This document shows positions 22,311 through 32,279 of a DNA stretch of 64,000 nt, in pieces. Within the stretch, counting starts at the first letter, position 1. Each line of letters opens with the position of its first letter. The notes below the pieces were generated by a model that saw nothing but the letters and a program-made list of their open reading frames with translations, ran no database searches and was not told where the DNA came from. Source of the DNA: Rheum nobile (Eukaryota; Streptophyta; Magnoliopsida; Caryophyllales; Polygonaceae); the NCBI GenBank assembly GCA_027886185.1, contig WOAB01000595.1, positions 744,001-808,000 on the forward strand, written 5' to 3'. Made by a program: the position numbers and the translations under genes.

Positions 22311-23639
22311 GGCACTAAATAGCAATTTACCCGGGGCTCTAAATAGCAAGGGCCTATTTTTATTAACCAAAACTTGTCATTTTAATTTTTTTATTCAATT
22401 TAATTACTGTACTCCCTAACTTCTTCGATTATTTCCATTGTTCTTATCATTAATTAATTCAGTATAAAAATGTCTACATTTTGTTTTGACAAAAAGAATA
22501 GGGATGCAACAATTGTCATAATTTAGCTAGATAGAGTGATCTAAATTTTAAATATCAATAAGGAAATTGATGAAACAATTTAGCGACCAAATTAAATGAC
22601 CAAACCATTTGATATATCGAGTTGATATAGGAGCCAAAGTGAAATGAATAGTTGAAGTTGAAGCTAGATTTAATTATTTTATTATTAATTTCTGTAAGGG
22701 TATTCAGTATTACGAGCTGAAACGAAAAAAAAAACTCAAAATCAATTTATTAAGCACAAGCTTGGGGCAATAACTTTTAAAAAATATCGCCAAAACTACA
22801 TTCAGTTACTACAAGCTCCTTAATTTAGATGAATCAAACACTAAGACCGGAGAAAAAGTTAACTCCAAAAATCTACAGAAATGCTCTATCGAATGAAGCC
22901 TTAAAACAAAAAAAATGTAATTTATTTTGTCGGAGAAAAGTGTTATATATTTTACGGACTAAAAACATAATTAATCCTATTAAACTGTACGTGAGATTTA
23001 TGAATTTTTTAAATGCCATCGTTTTCCTAAGAAATTAAAGTACTATTATGGTGTATTAATGAGTACAAAAAAATGGAAAACATGAACATCTTATGCATAG
23101 GGATATCCATAAACAATAAAACAATATTTGATGGAATTGGAACGTGATTTATTTGTAGGATGCATGTAGCTCTCACATGCATTGTAGTGAGTAGTTTGAA
23201 CACACAAATTTTGAAGCATGGGATTTTGGAATGATAGTACATACTCAGTGGGGAGGTTAGTTCATGCTAATTTTCTCCCAGCCCCTTCCCAACTGATCCC
23301 ACGATGCAGGCTAAGTCATAAAATGCAAGCTTGTTTTTGCACCTACCTCTTTATGACAATTTCCGTATATATAGGCATCAATTGATGTACTATATATCAA
23401 TTTGAAATTCGGATAAATGATAGTACATACTGTATTTGTTATTGAAGATTGTTTATACAATTATCTATAGATCAATTTGAAATTCGGATAAATGAATATT
23501 GATAATGAAGAATATGAATAGTGACGCGGGATCGTATACGAACCCGTTTTATGGTGCGAAATACGAAGCTATCACAATCCTCCGTTCCGCTTCAATTGGA
23601 TGGTGTGCGTGGCGTGTGTTGTTTATTTTTTATTTTCCT
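22311..23639. other. AT-rich spacer, nothing recognised
   Basis: Low-complexity, AT-rich sequence with only short unrelated open frames. I see no domain, RNA gene or repeat boundary. Confidence 0.5.
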
Positions 23640-23720
23640 TAGAAAACCACAAATAATATTTGGTCTGGTGGTTTCAGAGTGGTGGAAATGAGAGGTCTTG
23701 GGTTCAACTTCCCAAAATGA
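23640..23720 (+). repeat. tRNA-related SINE-like head
   Basis: An A-box-like TGGTCTGGTGG is followed after about 35 nt by a B-box-like GGGTTCAACTTC, the split Pol III promoter of tRNA-derived SINEs. It does not fold as a full tRNA. The SINE body and tail were not delimited. Confidence 0.45.
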
Positions 23721-23879
23721 CACTCCTTTTGTTTTTGTTTTTCTAGTTCTCTTTTCATTTTTCTCTTAATTCGGAAATTATAAATAATTTTAAATTACCA
23801 CAAATATTCTTGAATTGTTTCAAGTTAAATCAGGAAGAATGGAGACATTATCTTATATGAACATTTGAGGACAATATAT

Positions 23880-24310
23880 GAACACGACACATAACAACCT
23901 AGTAAAAAGAATTTCAAACATGCATACACGTAAATGTTACATATGAACTTTAAAGAACAAATATATGAACGTGTACATGATACATATGAACCTCAAAGAA
24001 CAAGTAAAAAGAATTTTAAACACGCGTACATGTGCATGTTACATATGAACCTTAAAAAACAAATATATGAACATGTGCATGTTACATATGAACATATATT
24101 AGTTATGCAAGGTTCATATGTAACATGCACATGTTTCTATATTTGAAATTCTTTTTACTTGTCTTTGTGTGTTAATGTTCATATATTTTAATCTAATGTT
24201 CATATATGATAACGTCAAGGTTCATAAAATTAGAGGTTCATATGTTATTTGTTGATGTTCATATATTGTCATATAATGTTCATATATGATAACGTGAACG
24301 TTCATAGTAA
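23880..24310. repeat. inverted/tandem TTCATATG repeat with a 33-bp hairpin
   Basis: Related units containing ACATATGAAC and its complement GTTCATATGT fill this interval, first in one orientation and then in the other. The core is a hairpin: arms 24061-24093 and 24112-24144 match at 31 of 33 positions around an 18-nt loop. It looks like a foldback or MITE-type repeat. No target duplication was found. Confidence 0.6.
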
Positions 24311-24537
24311 GGATGCTTTTAACTCAAGCAATCATTATTTTGGGTGTAATTTTTTTCCTAAAAATGTACTGATTTTGAGAAAAATAATTCAAAATATGTG
24401 TTTAACTATTATTAATTACTGAACAATTAAATATGTTTGGGTGATTAATGAAAGAAAGAAAAGAAAAAATGAAATTAATTAGGTAATAAATGAGAAAGAG
24501 AAGGGGAAAAGGGGAGAAGGGGAAATAAAAATGAGAG

Positions 24538-24612
24538 TGCTGGGAGTTGAACAATAAATCTAATTATATTCTCCATGAGTCCTTACCAACTGTGCTACGC
24601 ACTTCTTTAGTT
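24538..24612 (-). repeat. tRNA-related SINE-like head
   Basis: On the minus strand TAGCACAGTTGG fits the A-box consensus and GTTCAACTC fits the B-box consensus, about 45 nt apart. It has no tRNA-like fold or anticodon arm that I can define, so a SINE head is more likely than a tRNA gene. Confidence 0.45.
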
Positions 24613-24922
24613 TTATAAGGAAAATAATTTGTTTTTATACCTTTTCCAAAAAAAGCCGCGCATAACAAAGCACGCGAACCATCCGATGAAGGGGAATGGT
24701 AGGCTGAGATTACTTCGTATTTCGCACGGGATCCGTTCTTCGTTAACGATCCCACCTCTATGAATAGTTATAGGGTCATACTATTCGGCGCATACCCAAA
24801 ATTGCCATTCAGCGCATAGGCATTCCACGTTACGCCGGGCGTTGCTCCACACGTAACGCGGCTTCAACCTCCACACGTAACGCGGGCGCTGTCTTCACCC
24901 GTAACGTGCTAAGCCGACCAGG

Positions 24923-24930
24923 TATAAATA
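24923..24930 (+). promoter_or_regulatory. TATA box of the PMD-related gene
   Basis: TATAAATA lies 83 bp upstream of the proposed start codon at 25013, inside the CGTTACG-rich left end of the transposon. Confidence 0.6.
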
Positions 24931-25012
24931 CCTTCATCTCCTCCTTCCTTCCTCATTCCGCCGTTGTACACATTCTAAACCCTCAAACCTCGCGCGTTAC
25001 GCACCTCCGACG

Positions 25013-27055
25013 ATGCCCCGTTACGAATCAAAAAGCTTTGCGCGTTACGTAGATCCACGAATCAAGAAGGTTAGTATTCCATCGTTTGTTTTTAAAAATT
25101 ATGAAGTTTTTTTTGTATATTAGATCCACAAGGTTTTGTAGTTAGATTTGTATGAAATAGTGGTGTTTTAGGATTTTTTTTTGTAGTTAGATTTGAATTT
25201 TGTAGTTAGATTTGCATTTGTAAGATTTTTTTAAAGGGTAATCGAATTCTGCAGTCGTCGGAATGTGCAGTCATCGCCGGCGAATTGGCAAGGGCACTGC
25301 GCGTAACGTCCCCAGCGCTTTCCCACGTTACGCGAGATGGGCCTCTGCACGTAACGAGTTGTCAGCGACAACGCGTTACGTGCTGTGCCCTAGCCATTTT
25401 CCGCCGGCGACGACTCTCCGGCGACGAGTCTCCGGCCCTGGAATTTGCATGTATGTTTAATTTGGATATTTAGTTAATGGATTTTAGATATTTAGGAATT
25501 TGGACATTTGTATGAAATTTTGATGGATTTGTATGAAATTTGGCCATTTGTATGAAATTTGGACATTTGTATGAAATTTTGATGGATTTGTATGAAATTT
25601 GGAATTTGTATGAAATTTGGATATTTAGGAATTTTGATGGATTTGTATGAAATTTGGACAATTGTATGAAATTTGGATATTTAGGAATTTTGATGGATTT
25701 GTATGAAATTTGGACATTTGAAAGAAATTTGGATATTTAGGAATTTTGATGGATTTGTATGAAATTTGGACATTTGAAAGAAATTTGGATATTTAGGAAT
25801 TTTGATGGATTTGTATGAAATTTGGACATTTGTATGAAATTTGGATATTTAGGAATTTTGATGGATTTGTATGGAATTTAGACATTTGTATGAAATTTGG
25901 ATATTTTGGGAATTTTGATGGATTTGTATGAAAGGGATTAGGGTTTGATGGATATGTTTAGGAACTTTATCGGATTTGTATTTTCGCTTAGAAAAATGAT
26001 TTATTGTGGTAGATGAAGCCTGGTGAGAGAACGAGGCGTAGAACCAGACGAGACCTCGTCCGGGCTGCTTCGTATCGGACTGAGGGTGAGCTATCCCGTA
26101 GGGTTGCGGGTGCTGCACAAGATGCGGGAGGGCACGGGCAGGCGGGCCACGGGCAGGCGGGCAATGCTGACCCCCCTGTGTTCTCGTTTGCGCCATCTTA
26201 TGTGGCGGGTGGCCCTGCAGATTCGGACCTGCAGTTGTACCCACAGTACAACGTGAGTCCACTCCATTGTTATTCTGATACGATTGATCAGAATAACTAT
26301 TATGGTCCTGCATTGAGTCCGCCACCGCAGCAGAGGCTGACCCAAAGCCCTTACCGTCATGAGAGCCCAGTTGGCCATCAGAGCCCTCACGGGTCCACGT
26401 CCTATCACAACCCCTTATATTATCAAGGCGACGCAAATGATGAGATGGGTTACAATCCGTGGGAGAGCTTGGGGGTCAACCCGAATGCACCGGTGCATAT
26501 GGTAAGTATCCCTAATATATGAAAATATGATTGTATGATAAAAATGTAATTGCTTATCATTTGTTTAAAAACATATAGGACGAAGACAGTCAGGCCTGGG
26601 CTCCAAGAGCTCAACATGATGATGATGATGCGGACGAGGAGCAACAACAAGGCACCTCTTCGCAGGCAAGACCACCCCGAAGCAAAAAAAAAGGGAGATA
26701 TGAACCGGAATTGCAGGTCAGAGTCTATGGAGGTCCGGAGAATTCCGAGCTGCTGAAGGGTTTTGCCAATCACGTGGCGTACACCCTTTATCAGCGCATT
26801 GTAAGTTGCATGAAAAACCTTATTCTTGTCATTTCACATTTTTATATAAATATGTCAAATCGATTGCTTACACTGGTTTAAAAATGCAAATGTTTATAGC
26901 CCGTGCCACCGTTGAAGTTTCAGCAACGAGGCAAGCAGACACGCGCATGGCGTCTGGAGTTGTCAACGCCATGGGGTAATCTGGCTGCTAGTTCAGGCTT
27001 GTGTCATATTCCGCATGTGATACATGACCATGTCATTTATCAGAGACTATCCTAA
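25013..27055 (+). CDS. PMD-related gene, four predicted exons, open throughout
   Basis: Predicted exons are 25013-25069, 26013-26501, 26579-26800 and 26900-27055. All introns are GT-AG and every junction is in phase 0, giving 307 residues. The N-terminal half is Arg-rich, then Gly-, Pro-, Ser- and Tyr-rich without a known domain. The third exon has an acidic run (DDDDADEE), a basic stretch (RSKKKGR) and VYGGPENSELLKGFANHVAY, the N-terminal motif of PMD proteins. The fourth begins PVPPLKF and ends at TAA, before the PMD core itself. The first exon contains two of the transposon's CGTTACG repeats. The decayed PMD gene at 6-8.5 kb has the same exon order around the GG..LL..F..H motif. The function is unknown. 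The first exon is the least certain. Confidence 0.6.
25490..25945 (+). repeat. minisatellite, about 56-bp period, in the first intron
   Basis: Units containing TTTAGGAATTTTGATGGATT, TGTATGAAATTTGGACATTT and GAAATTTGGATA repeat across about 450 bp. The period is clearest (56 bp) at 25670-25870; shorter sub-units of TTTGTATGAAATTTGG appear at the left. Confidence 0.85.
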
Positions 27056-27632
27056 TTTCTTCAAACGCAACTAGACAATGTCATTTATTTTGTGTTAGGG
27101 TTTCTAAGTTTATGAAGAACTTGTATTATTTCCTGTATTGTGAGCTAAATGTGGTTGTAGTCATCCAGCGTAATGAACAATTCTATTTCGTCTTCTAGGT
27201 TGTATATTTTGGGGTATTTCTTTTATTAATTTTAGATAATCAAATAAATACTAAAAATATACAATAATATGATACAACATTCATAAACAACATTATAATA
27301 TATATAAAATAATCAATAATTCAACATTGAACCACAAATAAATTCTAAAAATATACAATAATATGCTATGCATAAATATACTAAATTATACTATATAACT
27401 CAAGATTATAATACCCTAAAAACACCACACATTACGTGTGATACACACCCACACGTAACGTGTGTAGATACAACACACGTAACGTGTGGAGCTACAACAC
27501 ACGTTACGTGTGAAACTTTGAAAGGGTCTGCTCTCACACGTAACGTGGGGAGACACTCCACACGTAACGTGTGGACCCTATGCGCTGAAAAGCAATTTTG
27601 GGTATGCGCCGAAAAGTAATCGTGTAGTTATA

Positions 27633-28240
27633 TAGGAATTCATTACACTCTCAGCGAATATATAAGAGCCCACAGGCCGATCGACTATTTTCGAATGATT
27701 TCATATGGTCAGTGGCAAACATTCTCTCATTTCCACCTCTCTTTGAATGAAATTAATTTTTTTGGGTCAGAACATGTAATTATATATGAATTATCATAGT
27801 CATTATCCTACTCAATGTGTGAGTGACCACCATGAAAAATGGATATTTTCTTGGGGGGAAATGGTAAGTTGTATATTGGGCGTTCATAACGTGAAAACAC
27901 AATTTAAAGGCTTTATAACTTTAAAGAAAGGGAAGTTCTTTGAAAAATTAAGACCATTTAGTTTCATTAAAATTTGAACAGTATTCAGTAAAACGACAAT
28001 AACGTTGGCTAGAAAATTGATCAAGTGATGATTCAAGATATGTTGTAAAGCTGGTTCAAGCATCTACAACTCCATGATTTACGTTGAATCAAAACTCTAA
28101 CCGAAAGAGTGTAAAATTTCAGTTTTACAGAAGGCAATGCAATTTTCAGCGAGAATTATTCACTTTATTTATTTAGATCTATCTTATCTTATAGTTGTTA
28201 TTTGTTATGTTTATCTTTAATTTTGAATTCATTAATTAGT
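27633..28240. other. AT-rich spacer, nothing recognised
   Basis: Only short open frames without domains; no repeat boundary found. Confidence 0.45.
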
Positions 28241-28480
28241 TTTAAGTTATTAGGATTAGATGAGAAGAACGATGACGGACTAAACTTGTTTGGTTCACTC
28301 GTTCCTTCCTTTGCAAGTTTCTATCTTTTCTAGTTTCCTTATGTTTTCTTGTTTCCTTACCTTTTTTTGGTCCATAGGAGGCACTTAAGCCGTTATAACG
28401 GGGAAGGGTGAATCGAACTCGTGACCTGGTGGTCACGTGATGTCATGCTTACCAACTAAGCTGAAAAGACGTGACCTCTA
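28241..28480 (-). repeat. tRNA-related SINE-like sequence
   Basis: On the minus strand CAGCTTAGTTGG (A-box-like, 28450-28461) and GAGTTCGATTC (B box, about 28410) are spaced as in tRNA-derived SINEs. The sequence downstream (28250-28390) is pyrimidine-rich on the plus strand and would be its body. The tail was not defined. Confidence 0.45.
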
Positions 28481-28559
28481 GTTTTTTTTTATCTTAAGCA
28501 GTAGATAGATTATATCTTTTGTAAGAATAGGGTACGAAAATCTTGTTATAAATACTTTT

Positions 28560-29517
28560 TGGATCACCAGTGTTCCATTCTGAAGGTCTAGAACCTTCAC
28601 AATCACAAAGAATGCAGCGAAAATGTAAAGCAAAAGGTAATGATTATTTTAACACAAGTACTTAGAGTGAAAATCCCAATTAACTAACTAGTTAACTACG
28701 GAAAAACCACTACCCAGAGCTTCTTACTAGAAGGATTTAGAGCAAGTGTACTTATCGGATTGATTTCATGAGAAATTACAATTAAGACATGGACATTAAC
28801 TCTATAATTCCCACCTAGATTAACTCTCTTTCACCACTTGTAACTTGCTCTCACTCTCAAAAATACAAAACAGTTAAACTCCTCATTCTTTTCTTATTCT
28901 CTTAGTTTTTTCTCTCTAAGCTTGGATGTCTCTCTAAGTTAAATCCCTCCACTTATATAGACATTTCAACCAGCCAACAATTAGGTATTTCCTCTTCTCC
29001 AAGTAATTTATACTTGTCTTTCTCCTCAACGCAAGCCTTCTGAGCGCATACCACTTTAGACGCTTCTAACGGCTAGCGCTTAGAATTGTAAGTTTGTCTT
29101 CTTTCTCTAAGCACGTCCTGCCGTTGTCAGTTCTCTGATCCAGTCTCTTGTACAAACTGAGGTGCACAGCTTGTGTACAAACTAAAGCACATAACTCTTG
29201 TAAGAGTTGACCTAGCAGGTCACAAAATATCTCTTGTACTTGTTGTCTTATGCACCAACTATCTTGTACGGATTACCTTTGTGTCATGGAAGACTTGTAC
29301 CTTCAGTGCATATGCTCGTTCTCTCGATTACTCCGCAGATCTCCATCACGATCAGTGCTCTCAACATTGTCGATCACGACCAATACTTCTAACATTCTTC
29401 TGAAATACATTTACCTATAATCTAAGTAATAGGTCCTATACCTTTTCCTGTAACACTTAGCACACATTAAGCTTGGAGGTTTGGAACCATCAAAACATCA
29501 ACACTTGGAATCCAACA
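28560..29517 (-). repeat. 3' LTR of the copia element
   Basis: A 958-bp LTR starting TGGATCACC and ending GGAATCCAACA. It is related to 51357-52305 and, as a separate copy, to 53709-54608. Confidence 0.8.
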
Positions 29518-29533
29518 AATTTCCCCTTTTTGA
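29518..29533 (-). other. polypurine tract of the copia element
   Basis: On the minus strand the sequence CAAAAAGGGGAAATT directly precedes the 3' LTR. Confidence 0.65.
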
Positions 29534-30190
29534 TGGTGACAAACTCCATGAACGTGTATATACTTATAAGACATGATAAGATACAGTCCCCCTAAGAAAA
29601 GTAACTCATGTACTCGCATGTTCCCCTATCACTAGTCATCTCAATAATGTTCCCCCTTTTGGCATAATCAGAAGGACAGAAAGCACTAAAAGGAACATAG
29701 AAGAACATATAGAACAAATCCAATCATAATTGTTCAATTACTTTTTCAGAGTGCCAAACCTATCAGCACTATTCACCTTCAACAACACAAAAACTTAGAA
29801 ACAACCTAGGCAAGCATAGCAAGTAACATGAAACCCTTAAAGACACGACAAGAAAACATGGATAATGAGCAAGAAGACAAAAGGGATAGGAGAGACTTGG
29901 AAACACAATAGGTGCAGGTCCGACAGATTAATCTTTTTCATTGCCACTCTTCATGTGATCCGACAAGATACTCTTAACGATCTCCATGTTCTTCGTAAGA
30001 CCTTTCACATCTCTTATGAGCACTCTGAGAGGCTCATTAGTTTCCTCATCCTCTTAGCTGCCTTCCTTTTCTTATTCTTCTCTCACCCTTCCTTATGTCT
30101 TTTCCCACTGACCTTCTACAAACCGGAAAAGCATCTTGTTCAGTGTAGCACAGTTTAGTACGCTACTCGCTATAATCTCCTTCTTCTACG
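29534..30190 (-). other. non-coding segment between the 3' ORF and the purine tract of the copia element
   Basis: No clear coding sequence. It is homologous to 54625-55260 in the second copia copy, which shows it belongs to the element. Confidence 0.6.
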
Positions 30191-30194
30191 TGTA

Positions 30195-30878
30195 GAGCTA
30201 GTGGTATTCCAGAATCTGCTTGACCATACTAGGGTAAGGGAGTGCATGTCTGGGGGATGTCCTAGCATAGGGCATGTGAAGCATCATCACCCTTGGAAGG
30301 TTGTTAGCTTCCCCATCAAACATCTTGTCCATCAACAAATTGACTAGAATGTGCAGTGAGTTGCGCTTCTGCTCCCATGGTACCACATTACTTACTACCA
30401 AGTGGTATAGTACCCAGTATATTATCCCCATTTTATTATAGTGGACTTCTTCCTTCCTTTTTCAAGTCTTGAACTGCCGATTGACCCATCTCTTTAACTT
30501 ACTCCATACAGATGTCAACCTTTTCTTCCTTAGCTCCTATAGGGACGACGACTCCTTGTCCTTGATTAAGACCATGGGGGTGGTAGGATTCTCCATGGGT
30601 TGCTCCACTTCCTCTTTCTCCCTAGGGTTTTTTAGAGTCACCACATTTTCAGAGGCAGCGTCACTAGAAGGTTGGGATTTTGGTGGCGAAGAGGCGGTGG
30701 AAATGGATTTTTGTGGGGGGGTGGCGGAGTCGTTATGAAAGGTATTTTGGAGATATGGGGTTATTTGGGCTAAGGCATATCTACTCATGAGATCTTTAAA
30801 CTTTTTGGCAAGAGTGGTAGGGTTTTCACTTCCATCAATGGTGGTGGCAACCTTAGGAGTTGATGGGTTGGAGGCCAT
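30195..30878 (-). pseudogene. extra 3' ORF of the Sirevirus-like element, broken
   Basis: This lies between RNase H and the 3' LTR, where Sireviruses carry an additional ORF. One piece starts MASNPSTPKVATT (30878-30537) and is Ser/Pro/Lys-rich. A second piece (30431-30198) reads VPWEQKRNSLHILVNLLMDK and LPRVMMLHMPYARTSPRHAL, resembling the putative plant transposon protein family seen in such ORFs. A stop and a frame change separate them. The function of the family is unknown. The second copia copy (about 55260-55540) has the homologous region. Confidence 0.55.
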
Positions 30879-31758
30879 TTGAGATGCTTGGCGATAGTGT
30901 TAGGGTTTGAGAGTTTTTCGAGAGATTTCTGGAGCAAGATAGATTTCAGAGAGAGATGATATATCAACACCTATTTTATTTCCTTCTTCCTCATTATTAT
31001 ATCCTTAAAACCCCTTTGAATTGCCCAATGTGAATAATCCCTAGTTGTGGATGACATATAAGGGCTCATAGGGGTATTCACACATGATAGGCAAGGGTGG
31101 ATTTAAAATCAACTATCATTTGGGCTTGTACTGAGGGTTCTATACATCAACTTGATTCTTTTAGGCTAGAAAGAATAGGTTTCAAGTAAGTAAGTTACAT
31201 GCAATGCGATACTCAAGTAAGCGTTCACGTAATCATATAGAGAAAGTATAAGCACACAATTGGTCTACCTAGATTGAAAAAGTAAAATCAACTTATCATG
31301 GCATGAATTCTATATGCACACCTAAAATTTCCCGTAAGACTAATGTCAGATTTCAACCAGTCGATGAGGGTATCATACCTGATCATTCCAAGCTCCATGA
31401 AAAACTTTTCAAAGGGTTCCCTATTGAGAGGCTTGGTGAAGATGTCCGCAATTTGATCATTTGTCCTGCAAAAGTCCATATAGACAATACCCTTCTCCAT
31501 ACAATGTCGTAAAATAAGATGTCTTATTTCAATGTGATTAGTATGTGAGTGATGTACTAAACATGTTTATAACACTCGTTGTCACAAAGCATAGGAACCT
31601 TACCAAAGAGTATGCCATAGTCGCTGAGTTGTTGTTTTAGTCATAAGTGTTGGGTGCAACAAGTTGCGACAGCTATGTACTCTGCCTTGATGGTTGATAA
31701 TGCCACTGGATTTTGATTGTTTCAACCCTAAGACACGAGACACAAACCCAATCTCAGC

Positions 31759-32279
31759 TATAAGGCCCAAGGCCTTAGAAGCGCCATCCCATGCCAACCT
31801 GGGGACTTTCCAGGAGGTCACCCATCCTGGTACTACTCCCGCCCTAGCACGTATAACTTCAGAGTTCTTTTTTCTCACTTGAACCATGAAAAGAAAGAGC
31901 TCTTGTTGATATGGGTAGGACTCTAATCCTTATAAACGATTACAAATATAGGGTGTTACAATCACCCCCACTTAAAATCTTGAAGACCTTGTCAAGGCTC
32001 AAAGACCACCCTCTAGGTCGAGTGACTATCCATCGGACCAAGCCCACTCGTAACCCAAAGTCGGCTCTAGTACCATTTGTAAGGCCCGAGGCCTTAAAAG
32101 TGTTATCACATGCCAACCCGGGGACTTTCCAAGAGGTCAGCCATCCTGGTACTACTACCGCCCTGGCATAGATAACTTTAGAGTTCTTTGTTCTCTCTTG
32201 AATCATGAAAAGGAAAAGCTCTTGTTTACATGGGTAGAACTCTAATCCTTATAGAACATTACAAATTCAGGGTGTTACA
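31759..32279 (-). mobile_element. Cassandra-type TRIM retrotransposon with 5S rRNA-like LTRs
   Basis: Two 202-bp direct LTRs (31759-31960, 32078-32279) enclose 117 bp. They start TRTAAGGCCC and end GGGTGTTACA. On the minus strand each LTR contains the 3' half of 5S rRNA, including AGTAGTACCAGGATGGGTGA, a hallmark of Cassandra. The primer site (32063-32075) reads TGGTACTAGAGCC, close to initiator tRNA-Met, and a purine tract (AAGTGGGGGTGAT) lies beside the left LTR. TCAGC and TGAGC flank it, a target duplication with one difference. It codes for nothing and depends on other elements. It is inserted in the RNase H region of the copia element. Confidence 0.85.
31783..31869 (-). other. 5S rRNA-like segment in the left Cassandra LTR
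   Basis: On the minus strand GAAGTTATACGTGCTAGGGC, GGGAGTAGTACCAGGATGGG and TGACCTCCTGG follow the plant 5S rRNA order from the A box to the C box and beyond. It is part of an LTR and lacks the 5S 5' half, so it is not a 5S rRNA gene. The second copy lies at about 32104-32190 and is more diverged. Confidence 0.85.

Larger units (their letters stand above)
24773..27624 (+). mobile_element. terminal-inverted-repeat DNA transposon carrying a PMD-related gene
   Basis: Inverted termini share a core of about 35 bp (TCGGCGCATACCCAAAATTG, then CAGCGCATAGG) at 24786-24820 and, reversed, near 27582-27616. TAGTTATA flanks the element at 24765-24772 and 27625-27632, an 8-bp target duplication. Both ends carry arrays of CGTTACG/CGTAACG (24830-25050, 25295-25385, 27424-27572), as expected for transposase-binding repeats. 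The 2.85-kb interior has a TATA box and a spliced gene but no transposase. The duplication length suggests hAT, while the long termini would suit a Mutator-like element, so the superfamily is unsettled. Confidence 0.75.

Noticed and set aside
22829..23038. Small plus-strand frame starting MNQTLRPEKKLTPKIYRNAL
   Set aside because: No domain, no neighbouring exon or promoter signal, AT-rich spacer composition.
25490..25945. CRISPR array
   Set aside because: The sequence is a continuous minisatellite without unique spacers, and all other signals are plant.
26023..26408. Overlapping frames on both strands of the PMD-related exon
   Set aside because: They lack the PMD motif and splice-consistent phases; they are shadows of the 26013-26501 exon.
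31783..31869. 5S rRNA gene
   Set aside because: Only the 3' half is present, twice, inside paired LTRs with a primer site; it fits a Cassandra TRIM, not rDNA.
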